In this document: positions 37,014 through 45,596 of the stretch, in pieces
Layout: each line of letters begins with the position of its first letter
Position numbering within the stretch: the stretch's first letter is position 1
Assembly: GCF_002904335.1 (NCBI RefSeq)
Contig: NZ_PPHF01000030.1
Location: 248,001-312,000 of the forward strand
Source: Amycolatopsis sp. CA-126428
GTDB lineage: Bacteria; Actinomycetota; Actinomycetes; Mycobacteriales; Pseudonocardiaceae
Direction: 5' to 3'
Length of the DNA: 64,000 nt
The notes under the pieces: model-generated
What the model was told of the DNA's origin: nothing
What the model saw: only the letters and a program-made list of their open reading frames with translations
Database searches by the model: none
Translations under genes and position numbers: made by a program

Positions 37014-38762
37014 CTAACTGTGCTCTTCCGCGTCCCACGCGGGGTCGGTGGGCGGCGCCTCGTTCGCCCACGCGGTGGCCGGGTCCGCGGCCATCGAGTT
37101 GGCCGACGCCACCTGGTTGCCGCCGCCGCGTTTGGCCTGGTACATGGCCGCGTCCGCGCGGGCGAGGACCTGCTCGCCGCGTTCCTGCGGCCGCAGCGAG
37201 ACCAGCCCGATCGACAGCGTCACGCCGTGCGAAAGGTGGTGCGGCAGGTTGGAGACCGACTTCACCGCGCGGCCGAGCGCCATCTTCGCCGCGGACGCCG
37301 GTGTGCCCGGCAGCAGGACGATGAACTCGTCGCCGCCGTAGCGCGCCACCAGGTCGTCGCCGCGCAAGGCGTCGCGGAGGGTGCTCGCCACGACACGCAG
37401 CACGTTGTCGCCTTCGGCGTGCGACTGTTTGTCGTTGACGCCCTTGAAGCCGTCGAGGTCGACCAGCGCGACCGCCAGCGGCTGCGCGTCGGCCGACGAC
37501 GCGAGCTGGCGCAGCTTCTCGTCCAGCGCACGCCGGTTCGGCAGGCCGGTGAGCGGGTCCTGCAGCGCCTGCTGGGTGATCGCGCCGTGCTCGGCGGAGA
37601 GCCGTTCGTGCTCGCGGCGGGCGTTCAGCGTGGCGATCTGCGACTCGCGCAGGCTCCACATCTCCGACTCCAGGCGGCGCGCGTAGTCGATCAGCGACTC
37701 GCTGGCGCCGGAGGCGTAGTCCGGGCTCGTGTCGAGCCGGGCCAGCTCGCGGGCGATGTTCAGCCGCATCGACGGCTGCGAAGTGTCGTCCGAGATCGAC
37801 TGGCGGGTTTCGCGCAGGACGCTGAGGGCCTCGGTGCGGCGGCCCTCCTTGTCCAGGCAGCGCGCCAGCGCGATCGCGACGATCTCCCGGTCGTGCCCGA
37901 ACGCGCGCTCGGTGTAGAGGTGCTGCAGCCGCTCGACGTGCTCCGCGCCCGGCTGGTTCAGCGCCGGTGCCGCGGCCAGGACGCCGACCTGGTCGATCGC
38001 CGCGACGTTCGCCTTGCGCGGGAACAGCGACTCGGCGAACGGGCCTTCGGCGGCCGCCCCCATCGAAGCGGCGGTGCGGAACTTCTCGGCGCTCTCGTCG
38101 TACTCGTCGATGCGCTCCAGCCGCAGGCCCCAGCCGAGCAGCATCTTGATCCGGTTGATCAGCTGCAGGGCGATGTCGTGCGGGCTCGCGCTCTCGCGGA
38201 TCGCGGTGGCGGCCCGGCCAATGACCTCCTCGGCGGCTTCGTAGACGCCGAGCTGGTTGAGCACCAGCCAGCAGTCGATCAGCGTCGAGGAGAGCAGCCG
38301 GTTCCAGTTGCGCAGCCCGACCTGCCGGTCCGGGATGGTGGAGTCGTCGAGGATGGCCAGCGCCCGGGCGATCTCGGTGAGCGCGGCGTCCTCCTGCGCG
38401 GCGATCACGAGCCGGCGCCCGCGCAGCGCGTGCGCGTCGGCCCGCAGCAGGGCGATGCCGTGGCGGCGGGTGTGCGCGAGCATCTCGTCGAGCCGGGGCT
38501 CGGCCTCCGCGGCCAGGCCCTTGGTGGCCAGCCGGGCCAGCGCCGACGAGCGCAGCAGCTGGGCGACGAGCAGGGGCTCGCCGCGCCGCTGGGTCTCGTC
38601 CAGCAGTTCGTCCATCATCGCGACGATCTCGAGCTGCTGGGTGTACTCGTGCCGCTGGACCGCGGCGTTCAGCTCCCGCGCGCGCCCGACGATCCAGGCG
38701 TCGGACATCTCGGCCAGCGCGGGCCGCCTGGCCGTCACCGGGTCGGTCGCCTCGTCGGTCAG
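37014..38762 (-). CDS. GGDEF diguanylate cyclase with TPR-like N-terminal region
   Basis: About 580 residues. The long N-terminal part is helical and TPR-like, with no membrane segment. The C-terminal GGDEF domain is intact: [16 protein letters not shown], the active site RYGGDEF, and the inhibitory site R-x-x-D five residues before it (RGDD). So it should make cyclic di-GMP and feel product inhibition. The start is uncertain. A CTG at 38762 is the only codon with a well-spaced GGGAGG; GTG at 38738 and ATG at 38708 lack good sites. Longer frames would run into the tRNA gene. It is read toward glmU. Confidence 0.88.
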   Translation of the reverse strand: MTDEATDPVTARRPALAEMSDAWIVGRARELNAAVQRHEYTQQLEIVAMMDELLDETQRRGEPLLVAQLLRSSALARLATKGLAAEAEPRLDEMLAHTRRHGIALLRADAHALRGRRLVIAAQEDAALTEIARALAILDDSTIPDRQVGLRNWNRLLSSTLIDCWLVLNQLGVYEAAEEVIGRAATAIRESASPHDIALQLINRIKMLLGWGLRLERIDEYDESAEKFRTAASMGAAAEGPFAESLFPRKANVAAIDQVGVLAAAPALNQPGAEHVERLQHLYTERAFGHDREIVAIALARCLDKEGRRTEALSVLRETRQSISDDTSQPSMRLNIARELARLDTSPDYASGASESLIDYARRLESEMWSLRESQIATLNARREHERLSAEHGAITQQALQDPLTGLPNRRALDEKLRQLASSADAQPLAVALVDLDGFKGVNDKQSHAEGDNVLRVVASTLRDALRGDDLVARYGGDEFIVLLPGTPASAAKMALGRAVKSVSNLPHHLSHGVTLSIGLVSLRPQERGEQVLARADAAMYQAKRGGGNQVASANSMAADPATAWANEAPPTDPAWDAEEHS

Positions 38763-38804
38763 CGCCAACCTCCCGGTGTCGTGGGTTTCCGGTTCTTTCT
38801 GCTG

Positions 38805-38876
38805 CTCCGCCGCCAGGATTCGAACCTGAACTGTCAGAACCAAAATCTGAAGTGCTGCCGATTACACTACGGCGGA
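38805..38876 (-). tRNA. tRNA-Gln (anticodon UUG)
   Basis: 72 bases on the minus strand. Acceptor stem TCCGCCG pairs with CGGCGGA. The D arm GTGTAATCGGCAGCAC, anticodon stem TCAGA/TCTGA with loop TTTTGGT (anticodon TTG), and T arm CAGGTTCGAATCCTG are all in order. CCA is not encoded. Confidence 0.95.
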
Positions 38877-39010
38877 TCGATCCTGGTCAGGATAGCGACG
38901 ATCGGGTGTCGTCCGCGCGGGGGATGCGTTACGCGCCCGTCTGCCGGGTACTCCGGTTCCGAAGAACAGGTGTGAGTTCGGGCTCTCCCCAGCGGGCCGA
39001 ACCTCCTGTA

Positions 39011-39045
39011 CCGTAACTTACGGCATCGTAGGTAAGGGCGCCCTT
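39011..39045 (+). promoter_or_regulatory. Cluster of overlapping palindromes upstream of the desaturase
   Basis: CCGTAA-C-TTACGG at 39011-39023, CTTAC-N10-GTAAG at 39017-39036 with TACG-GCAT-CGTA nested inside, and AAGGGCGCCCTT at 39034-39045. Three interlocking palindromes within 35 bases suggest an operator for a dimeric repressor, plausibly the TetR encoded after the desaturase. Confidence 0.55.
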
Positions 39046-39083
39046 GGTATGAAGGCGTGCCTGTGTAGGAAGAAGTGAAGCGT

Positions 39084-40049
39084 ATGACGGCCACGCTCGA
39101 CCGTTCTCAGTCCGCCGGAGAACCTTCGGCCCCGAAGGGCCCCAAACCAGTCACCGAAGGCACGCGCGGCATGGGCGTGCAGCTGTCGGTCTACTTCGGC
39201 GTGATCGCGCCGCTGGTGGCCCTCCTGGTCGCCGTGCCGTTCGCGTGGGGCTGGGGACTGAGCTGGGTCGACGTCGGCATCTTCGTGGTGTTCTACGCGA
39301 TCAGCGGGCTCGGCATCACGGTGTCGTACCACCGCTACTTCACGCACGGCTCGTTCAAGGCCAAGCAGTGGCTGCGCGTGCTCATGGCCATCGCGGGCAG
39401 CATCGCCCTGCAGGGCCCGGTGATCACCTGGGTCGCCGACCACCGCCGCCACCACGCGTTCTCCGACCGCGACGGCGACCCGCACTCGCCGTGGGCGTTC
39501 GGCACCTCGCCGTGGGCCATCGCCAAGGGCTTCTGGCACGCGCACATGGGCTGGCTGTTCGAGCGCGACCAGACCAACGCCGAGCGCTTCGCGCCGGACC
39601 TGGTGAAGGACCCGGCGATCAAGAAGGTCGACGACCTGTTCTGGCTGTGGGCGCTGGTCAGCCTGCTGCTGCCGGCCATCCTCGGCGGGCTCATCTCGTG
39701 GTCGTTCTGGGGCGCCGTGACGGCGTTCTTCTGGGCCGGCCTGGTCCGCATCTGCGTGCTGCACCACGTGACGTGGTCGATCAACTCGATCTGCCACATG
39801 ATCGGCGACCGCCCGTTCAACGCCCGCGACAACTCGGCCAACTTCTGGCCGCTGGCGATCTTCTCGTTCGGCGAGTCCTGGCACAACCTGCACCACGCCG
39901 ACCCGACGTCCGCGCGCCACGGTGTGAAGCGCGGCCAGATCGACATCTCCGCGCGGCTGATCTGGATCTTCGAAAAGTTCGGCTGGGTGCACGACGTCCG
40001 CTGGCCGACGCCGCAGCGCTTGGCCCGTATCGCCACCGAAAAAGCCTAG
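39084..40049 (+). CDS. Delta-9 acyl-CoA (stearoyl) desaturase
   Basis: About 321 residues from ATG at 39084; GTG at 39075 is also possible. Membrane di-iron desaturase with three His boxes: HRYFTHG, DHRRHHAF and SWHNLHHAD. Hydrophobic helix pairs lie before and after box 2. It inserts a double bond in saturated acyl chains to adjust membrane fluidity, like DesA3 of mycobacteria. The TetR gene downstream starts 17 bases after its stop and shares a palindrome with it. Confidence 0.93.
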   Translation: MTATLDRSQSAGEPSAPKGPKPVTEGTRGMGVQLSVYFGVIAPLVALLVAVPFAWGWGLSWVDVGIFVVFYAISGLGITVSYHRYFTHGSFKAKQWLRVLMAIAGSIALQGPVITWVADHRRHHAFSDRDGDPHSPWAFGTSPWAIAKGFWHAHMGWLFERDQTNAERFAPDLVKDPAIKKVDDLFWLWALVSLLLPAILGGLISWSFWGAVTAFFWAGLVRICVLHHVTWSINSICHMIGDRPFNARDNSANFWPLAIFSFGESWHNLHHADPTSARHGVKRGQIDISARLIWIFEKFGWVHDVRWPTPQRLARIATEKA

Positions 40050-40060
40050 TCAACTAGGCT
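40043..40060 (+). promoter_or_regulatory. 18-bp palindrome over the TetR promoter
   Basis: AGCCTAGT-CA-ACTAGGCT is a perfect palindrome that contains the desaturase stop codon and the TAGGCT box of the TetR gene, whose ATG follows six bases later. The placement fits autorepression. Confidence 0.65.
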
Positions 40061-40066
40061 GCCCCG

Positions 40067-40735
40067 ATGGCGGGGAGACGACGTTCGAAGCGTGAGCAGG
40101 TCACCGGGGCGCGTCCGGCCGCCCCGGTGACCCGGGTCCGGATGACCGGCACCGAGCGGCGTCAGCAGCTGCTGAACGTGGCCCGGGCCCTGTTCGCCGA
40201 GAAGGGCTTCGACGGCACGTCGATCGAAGAGATCGCCCACCGCGCCAACGTCTCGAAGCCCGTGGTGTACGAGCACTTCGGCGGCAAAGAGGGCATCTAC
40301 GCCGTGGTCGTCGACCGCGAGACGCAGCTGCTGCTCGACCGGATGGTTTCGACCCTCCACGGCGGTCACCCGCGGGTGATGCTGGAGCAGGCGGCGACGG
40401 CGCTGCTGTCCTACGTCGAGGACTCCCACGACGGGTTCCGCATCCTGGTCCGGGATTCGCCGGTGGCGAGCTCCACGGGGACGTTTTCGACGGTGCTGAA
40501 CGACATCGCGAGCCAGGTCGAGCACATCCTGGCCCAGCAGTTCGGTTCCCTCGGCTACGACGAGAAGCTGGCCGCGCTGTACGCGCAGGCCCTGGTGGGC
40601 ATGGTGGCGCTGACCGGCCAGTGGTGGCTGGACGCCCGCAAGCCGAAGCGGGACGAGGTGGTCGCGCACCTGGTCAACCTGGCGTGGAACGGGTTGTCGC
40701 ACCTGGAGCACAAGCCGAAGCTCCGGCTGGCTTAA
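40067..40735 (+). CDS. TetR-family transcriptional regulator
   Basis: 222 residues. Basic N-terminal tail, then a canonical HTH (FDGTSIEEIAHRANVSKPVVYEHFGGKEGIYAVVV at about 48-82). It corresponds in position to Rv1019, a TetR gene that lies between glmU and mfd in mycobacteria, here separated from mfd by inserted genes. It probably controls itself and perhaps the desaturase, via the two operator regions described. Its ligand may be an acyl-CoA, by analogy with desaturase-linked TetR proteins; that is inference. Confidence 0.87.
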   Translation: MAGRRRSKREQVTGARPAAPVTRVRMTGTERRQQLLNVARALFAEKGFDGTSIEEIAHRANVSKPVVYEHFGGKEGIYAVVVDRETQLLLDRMVSTLHGGHPRVMLEQAATALLSYVEDSHDGFRILVRDSPVASSTGTFSTVLNDIASQVEHILAQQFGSLGYDEKLAALYAQALVGMVALTGQWWLDARKPKRDEVVAHLVNLAWNGLSHLEHKPKLRLA

Positions 40736-40756
40736 CCGGCTCGACGGCCCTGCGAC

Positions 40757-41082
40757 ATGACCGGCGCGTACCTGGCCTACCAGGTGCACCCCGACCAGTT
40801 TGCGCTGGTCGACGACGTGATCGCCTCGACGAAGCGAACGAGACGGTCGAGTTCGAGCCGGTCGGCACCCACCCGGGCTACCGCCGCCAGGGGCTGGCCC
40901 GCGCGATGTTGCTGCACGGGATGCACCGGGCGATCGCGGCGGGCGCCCGGCACGCGACGGTCGCCTGCCTGGGCGAGCCGGCACCGGCGCGGGAGTTGTA
41001 CCACAGCGTGGGGTTCCGGGCGTTTTCGCGGGACGCGCCGCTCATCGCAGCTGCCCGGCCTCGCGAAGGTGGTCGAAGATGA
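40757..41082 (+). pseudogene. Remnant of a GNAT acetyltransferase gene
   Basis: In the frame ending at 41082, the residues from about 40825 on (LDEANETVEFEPVGTHPGYR, then RRQGLARAMLLHGMHR) are the acetyl-CoA-binding core of GNAT enzymes, with ELYHSVGFRAFSR at the end. The N-terminal half of the domain is not found in this frame, and the only local ATG (40757) is in another frame. So the gene looks truncated and frameshifted. Its 3' end overlaps the NUDIX gene by 41 bases. Confidence 0.65.
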
Positions 41083-41434
41083 GCCGGTCCACCGCGGAAA
41101 CCCGGCCACGGTCGGCGTAGCCGAGCCACGCGACCTCTTCGATCTCGCTGCTCGCCTTCAGGGTGCCGCGGTATTCGGCGGTGTAGCAGGTCATCCGCAC
41201 CAGCGTCCCCGCGGAGTGGCCATCGGCTTGCGCTTCGAACGTCCCCGCCGCGGCGACCGACTCGGGCGTGATCGCCACGTCGAGTTCCTCGCGGATTTCG
41301 CGGACCAGCGTGTCACGGTCGGTTTCGCCGGGCTCGCGCTTGCCGCCGGGGAGGTAGTAGACCTCCTTGCCGCGCGAGCGGGTGCTGAGGATGCGGCCGT
41401 CCAGCAGGTGGATCCAGGCGATCTTGTCGATCAC
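41042..41434 (-). CDS. NUDIX hydrolase
   Basis: 130 residues from GTG at 41434. The NUDIX box reads GGKREPGETDRDTLVREIRE followed by ELDV, with the metal-binding REIREEL intact. Such enzymes hydrolyse nucleoside diphosphate derivatives, often as house-cleaning. The usual late Gly of the box is Asp, which is common in this subgroup. The GTG overlaps the stop of a 13-codon frame (41431-41472). Substrate unknown. Confidence 0.87.
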   Translation of the reverse strand: MIDKIAWIHLLDGRILSTRSRGKEVYYLPGGKREPGETDRDTLVREIREELDVAITPESVAAAGTFEAQADGHSAGTLVRMTCYTAEYRGTLKASSEIEEVAWLGYADRGRVSAVDRLIFDHLREAGQLR

Positions 41435-41472
41435 GCCAGCGCCGCGGACGTGGCCGGGTCGATCTTGCTCAT
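41431..41472 (-). CDS. Possible 13-residue leader peptide before the NUDIX gene
   Basis: ATG at 41472 opens MSKIDPATSAALA and stops at TGA 41431-41433, overlapping the NUDIX GTG. The arrangement suggests translational coupling. The sequence has no known function, so it may also be a chance frame. Confidence 0.3.
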   Translation of the reverse strand: MSKIDPATSAALA

Positions 41473-41480
41473 CCCCCGAT

Positions 41481-41495
41481 CCTAGGTACTAGGGT
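41481..41495. promoter_or_regulatory. Palindrome in the NUDIX/SDR divergent promoter
   Basis: CCTAG-GTA-CTAGG at 41481-41493 is a perfect palindrome. It overlaps TAGGGT (41490-41495), the leaderless-type box seven bases before the SDR ATG. It can serve both directions. Confidence 0.5.
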
Positions 41496-41502
41496 CGGGT
41501 TC

Positions 41503-42237
41503 ATGGCGAACAACAGGGAAATCGTGGTGACGGGTGGCGGCACGGGCATCGGCTACGCCGTGGCGTCGGCCTTCGCCCAGGCCGGCGAGCGGGTCACGAT
41601 CACCGGGCGCCGGGAGAAGGTGCTCACCGAGGCCGCGACGCTCGCCGGCGCGCGGCCCGTCGTGTTCGATGCCGCCGACCCCGCGGCCGTCGAAGCCGCG
41701 CTGGAGGAGTTGCCCGGCGGCGTCGACGTCCTCGTCAACAACGCCGGCGGCAACACCGATTTGCTCGACGGAGACGGCGACGGCGAAGAGGGGCTGGCCG
41801 GTTTCGCGGCCGCGTTCGAGCGGAACCTGCGGTCCAATGTGGTCAGTGCCGCGCTGGTGACGCACGCCCTGCGCGACCGGCTCGCCGAAGGCGCGCGGAT
41901 CATCACCATCGGGTCGATCGCCGCGCACACCGGCGCCGGGTCCTACGGTGCCGCGAAGGCCGCGGTCGAGGGCTGGAACGTGAGCGTGGCCCGGGAGTTC
42001 GGGTCGCGCGGGATCACCGCGAACGTCGTCGCGCCGGGGCTGATCGGGGAGACCGAGTTCTTCCACGGGAAGCTGAGCGACCGGCGGCGTGACCGGCTGA
42101 TCGGCAACACGATGAACCAGCGCGCGGGCACGCCGGACGACGTCGTCGCCGTGGTGACGTTCTTGGCGAGCCCCGCCGCCGGGCACGTCACCGGGCAGGT
42201 GGTGCACGTCAACGGCGGCGCCTACCTCGGTAACTAG
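41503..42237 (+). CDS. Short-chain dehydrogenase/reductase
   Basis: 244 residues, classical SDR. Cofactor motif VTGGGTGIGYAVA near the N-terminus, NNAG at about 83-86, catalytic Ser in TIGSIAAH and Tyr/Lys in SYGAAKAA. The C-terminus (GQVVHVNGGAYLGN) is typical of 3-oxoacyl reductase-like SDRs. It lacks the Arg pattern that would clearly mark NADPH preference. Divergent from NUDIX. A hairpin follows. Confidence 0.9.
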   Translation: MANNREIVVTGGGTGIGYAVASAFAQAGERVTITGRREKVLTEAATLAGARPVVFDAADPAAVEAALEELPGGVDVLVNNAGGNTDLLDGDGDGEEGLAGFAAAFERNLRSNVVSAALVTHALRDRLAEGARIITIGSIAAHTGAGSYGAAKAAVEGWNVSVAREFGSRGITANVVAPGLIGETEFFHGKLSDRRRDRLIGNTMNQRAGTPDDVVAVVTFLASPAAGHVTGQVVHVNGGAYLGN

Positions 42238-42242
42238 GGCGG

Positions 42243-42270
42243 GCGCATCGGCCATCCGGCCGATGTGCGC
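42243..42270 (+). terminator. Hairpin after the SDR gene
   Basis: CATCGGCC (42246-42253) pairs with GGCCGATG (42258-42265), loop ATCC, extended by GC pairs. No T run. Confidence 0.6.
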
Positions 42271-42388
42271 GCTCGCCGGGGCTCGGTTGTCCACCGGATG
42301 GCCAAAACAGCCCGGCTCATCGGGCGATACCCGCCGTCCACCTCCGCAATAGCTTCGGATTGCTCACGAATCCGGCGGAGGTGTCCTG

Positions 42389-43273
42389 GTGCTCGAGCGA
42401 CTGAACAACATCAAGGTGCTCGTGGCGATCGCGGTGGTCATCGTGGTCGGAGGCCTGCTCATCGCGTTCGCCGTCAACAGCGGCTCCGGGAGCGACAGCT
42501 GGCGCGCCGAATGCGGCTCGCCGCCGGCCGATCCCGCGGACAGCCAGGCGAGCCGCGTCGCCGAAGCCCGGAAAGCGCTGCTGAGCACCGGGAACGACCC
42601 GCGCCTCGGGATCGAGATCGTCGACCTCGGCGCCTGCGCCGTCGAAACGAGGTGGAAAGCCGACCAGCCGCAGCCCACCGCGTCCGTGGTGAAGCTGCTC
42701 ATCGCGCTCGACCTGATCGAGCGCTCCGGAGTGCCTTCGGGCAGCGAAGAGACGGCCGTCCGCGCCATGCTCGCCGCCAGCGACGATCACGTCGCCAACC
42801 GCCTCTGGCAGCAGAACGGCGGCCCGGACATCGTCCGGCGGCAGGTCGCGAAGCTGGGGCTCACGCACACCACGCCCCCGGCCGACGCCGGCCAGTGGGG
42901 CTCCACCGGGATGTCACCCACCGACGTCGTCACGGTCTACCGGTACCTCACCGCGGGGCTGTCCGAGGAAGGCCGCGAGTTCCTCACCGGAGCGATGGAA
43001 AGCGCGCCGCGCAACGCCGCCGACGGGTTCGACCAGCACTTCGGGATCCCGCGCGCGTTCCCGGGCGCGACGTGGGCGATCAAGCAGGGCTGGGGCAGCT
43101 CCGAGGCCCGGCGGGTGCTCAACACCACCGGGCTGGTCCGGACCGCGTCCCGGACCTACGCCGTCGCGGTGATGGCTTCCTGGAAGGAGACCATCGACTG
43201 GCCCACCGCGACCACGGCGCTGACCGCCGCCCTCGGCGCGCTCAAGGGTTCGCTCAGGGCGGCCAAGGCCTGA
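42389..43273 (+). CDS. Membrane-anchored serine hydrolase, class A beta-lactamase-like
   Basis: 294 residues from GTG with GGAGG seven bases upstream. One N-terminal membrane helix (VLVAIAVVIVVGGLLIAFAV) anchors it outside. The penicilloyl-serine pattern is present: S-x-x-K in TASVVKLLIAL, an S-D-x motif in AASDDHVAN, and a K-x-G element in WAIKQGWGSS. This is the beta-lactamase/PBP fold. The Glu of class A beta-lactamases is not obvious, so D,D-peptidase or esterase activity is equally possible. Confidence 0.78.
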   Translation: MLERLNNIKVLVAIAVVIVVGGLLIAFAVNSGSGSDSWRAECGSPPADPADSQASRVAEARKALLSTGNDPRLGIEIVDLGACAVETRWKADQPQPTASVVKLLIALDLIERSGVPSGSEETAVRAMLAASDDHVANRLWQQNGGPDIVRRQVAKLGLTHTTPPADAGQWGSTGMSPTDVVTVYRYLTAGLSEEGREFLTGAMESAPRNAADGFDQHFGIPRAFPGATWAIKQGWGSSEARRVLNTTGLVRTASRTYAVAVMASWKETIDWPTATTALTAALGALKGSLRAAKA

Positions 43274-43291
43274 ACCCGATCAGGAGTGGAT

Positions 43292-43337
43292 GCCGGTCCC
43301 CGGGTCGCCAGGTCGGCGGTGGCGCCCGGGGACCGGC
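43292..43337. terminator. Terminator between convergent genes
   Basis: A 13-bp stem: 43292-43304 (GCCGGTCCCCGGG) pairs with 43325-43337, with a 20-base loop. It follows the serine hydrolase gene. A second hairpin at 43448-43469 (CCACGGC/GCCGTGG) lies after the minus-strand gene. Confidence 0.7.
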
Positions 43338-43506
43338 GCGGTGCTGCCGCGGGAACGCTTTCTTCGGACCACGTCCAACATCGCGTCGGGGGTGCGAAAC
43401 TTCTGGTGCACACCATGTTCCGCGCTCCGCCACCCCGGCGTAAGTGTCCACGGCACCCGGTGGCCGTGGCTTTCGCATGTTCCAGTTCCTTGTTCCGGCC
43501 GTCGGA

Positions 43507-44688
43507 TCAGGCCGGCGTGACCTTCAGCAGCTTGTCGTCCGTCCCGTCCGACGTGGTCACGTACAGCGCGCCGTCCGGGCTGCTGCGGACCGCGCGCAGG
43601 CGGCCGAACTTGTCGTCGAACTCCGGGGGCAGCGTGACGTCGAGGACCTTGCCCGCCGGGTCCAGGTGGTACAGCAGCAGTTTCTGGCCCTTGAGCGCCA
43701 CCACGACCAGCGCGCCGTCGTTCGTGCCCCACTGCGCGCCGGTCAGGAAGGCGTCGCCGCTGATCGCCTCGGTGATGCTGCCCGAGGTCCACAGTGGACT
43801 GACCGCGTCCGGGAACCGCTTGAGGTCGGTCATCGGCACGCTCTCGTCGTAGCTCGTCCCGGTGCCGCCCTTCGACGGGTCCCAGCCGTAGTTCGCGCCC
43901 GGCTTCAGCAGGTTGACCTCGTCGTCGAACGTCGGCCCGTGCTCGGCGGTGATCACCTGGCCGCTGCCCGGCCGGATCGCCACGCCCTGGACGTTGCGGT
44001 GGCCGAAGGTGTAGATCAGCCGTTCGTGCGGGTCACTCGAAGTGATGAAGGGGTTGTCCGGCAACGCGTTCCCGGTCTTCGCGTCCAGCCGCAGCACCTT
44101 GCCGCCGAGGGAGTGGCGGTCCTGCGCGATCGACGCGCGCGCGGTGTCACCGGTGCCCACGAGCAGCGCGCCGTCCGGGGCGAACGTCGGCCGGCAGCCG
44201 GAGTGCCGTCCGCTCGGGTTCACCGGCAGCCCGGTGAGCAGGTTCTTCACCTTCGACGCGCTCGCGCCGTCGGCGGCCAGCTTCCACGTGACCAGCCGGA
44301 TGTCGACGGCCTTGCCGCCTTCCTGGTGGTCCTGGCAGGTGATGAACTCCCGGCTGGTCGCGAAGTCCGGGCTGACGACCAGGCCGAGCAGCCCGCCTTC
44401 GCCCTGGACGAGGACGTCGGAGAAGTCGGCGCGCACCTCGGCCGCCTGCCCGTTCCGGACCAGCGCGAGCTTGCCGGGCCGCTGCGGCACGAGGATGCCG
44501 CCGTCGGGCAGGAAGCCGACGTCCCAGCCGTGCTGCAGCCCGCCGGTCACCGTCTCGACCTTGAACTTCCCGCTCGCGGCGGCCGGCGTGGCCGCGGGCG
44601 GGACGCTCTGCACCGGCTCGCTCGCCGCCCCCGAGCAGCCCAGGACCAGCAGGGACACCACACCGATGAGACCCAGCGAACGCCGCAT
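43507..44688 (-). CDS. PQQ-type sugar (glucose/sorbosone) dehydrogenase lipoprotein
   Basis: About 393 residues. The signal peptide ends with the lipobox LLVLGC, so it is a lipid-anchored extracellular protein. The six-bladed propeller pattern of the GSDH family is clear: QHGWDVGFLPDGGILVPQRPG, GLLGLVVSPDF, GTGDTARA, GHRNVQGVAIRPGSG, ITAEHGPTFDDEVNLL and GANYGWDP. These enzymes oxidise sugars with PQQ. Start chosen at ATG 44688; ATG 44697 is nine bases earlier. Confidence 0.88.
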   Translation of the reverse strand: MRRSLGLIGVVSLLVLGCSGAASEPVQSVPPAATPAAASGKFKVETVTGGLQHGWDVGFLPDGGILVPQRPGKLALVRNGQAAEVRADFSDVLVQGEGGLLGLVVSPDFATSREFITCQDHQEGGKAVDIRLVTWKLAADGASASKVKNLLTGLPVNPSGRHSGCRPTFAPDGALLVGTGDTARASIAQDRHSLGGKVLRLDAKTGNALPDNPFITSSDPHERLIYTFGHRNVQGVAIRPGSGQVITAEHGPTFDDEVNLLKPGANYGWDPSKGGTGTSYDESVPMTDLKRFPDAVSPLWTSGSITEAISGDAFLTGAQWGTNDGALVVVALKGQKLLLYHLDPAGKVLDVTLPPEFDDKFGRLRAVRSSPDGALYVTTSDGTDDKLLKVTPA

Positions 44689-44704
44689 ACGCCTCATCCT
44701 GCCA

Positions 44705-45550
44705 TCAAGTGGTGAAATCGCCGTTCGCCGCCGAGCGTGTCAAGAAGTCCAGGTCCGCGTCGCCGGGGAGGTAGTGCCCGGCGCCGGGGAGCAGGTCCAC
44801 CACGGCACCGGCCGCTTCGAGACGCCGTTTCGTCGTCACGGAGTCGACCATGGCGTCGTCCGCCCCGGCGACGGCGTACACCGGCATGGTCAGCCGGCCC
44901 AGCGCCTCGTCGCCGAAGACGGGGAACGGGCCGGTGCGGTACCGGTAGTTCGCGGCCACCAGCAGCTGCTGCGCCACGACCGGCGACGACTCCGGCTCGC
45001 CCACCGCACCGGCGACGGCCTTCCGCCGTCCTTTCTCGCCGAGCAGCCCCAGCAGCACGGCCTTGACGACGAACCCCTTCTTCATCGGGCCGAGGCCGAC
45101 GGGGCACCGCAACGCCAGCGCGGCGACCCGCCCGGGCCGCCGGATCGCGAAGTCGAGCGCGACCCAGCCGCCGAACGACGACGCCAGGAAGCCGGCGCGC
45201 CCGACACCGAAGTGGTCCAGCACCGCGTCCAGCCACCGCGCGTACCGGTCACCGTCGAGCGGCGGCCGTGCCTCGGCGCTCAGCCCGGGCTCGCCGATGA
45301 TGTCGACGGCGTACACCCGGAACCGCTCGGCCAGCGCCGGGATCCGGGCGGCCCACTCGGAGGAGTTGCTGCCGGAGCCGTGCAGCAGCACCAGCGCCGG
45401 GGCGTCGGCCGGGCCGGAGACCAGGACGAACGTCTCGCCTTCGGGCGTCGGGACGCGCGTTGCGTCATGGGGGACGGGCCAGGTCTGCAGGGTGTCGAGG
45501 TATCGCTCGCGGAGGAGGGCAGCGCCGGCCTCAGACTTGTATATCGTCAT
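44705..45550 (-). CDS. Alpha/beta-fold hydrolase
   Basis: About 281 residues from ATG at 45550; TAGAGT lies seven bases upstream (leaderless type). Oxyanion motif LVLLHGSGSNSSEW, nucleophile Ser in LASSFGGWVAL, Asp in AVAGADDAMVD and His in GAGHYLPGD make a complete triad. No signal peptide. Esterase, haloperoxidase-like or epoxide-hydrolase-like activity cannot be distinguished. Confidence 0.88.
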   Translation of the reverse strand: MTIYKSEAGAALLRERYLDTLQTWPVPHDATRVPTPEGETFVLVSGPADAPALVLLHGSGSNSSEWAARIPALAERFRVYAVDIIGEPGLSAEARPPLDGDRYARWLDAVLDHFGVGRAGFLASSFGGWVALDFAIRRPGRVAALALRCPVGLGPMKKGFVVKAVLLGLLGEKGRRKAVAGAVGEPESSPVVAQQLLVAANYRYRTGPFPVFGDEALGRLTMPVYAVAGADDAMVDSVTTKRRLEAAGAVVDLLPGAGHYLPGDADLDFLTRSAANGDFTT

Positions 45551-45596
45551 GCAAAGTACTCTAAACCTCCGCATCAAGGGGCTAAATAGGGAGTGA

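Noticed and set aside
37014..38843. Longer GGDEF reading frame starting at 38843
   Set aside because: Its first residues lie inside the tRNA-Gln gene, so the true start must be downstream of 38805.
43274..43506. Small gene between the serine hydrolase and sugar dehydrogenase genes
   Set aside because: Open frames here have no start signal or family resemblance; the region is explained by two hairpins.
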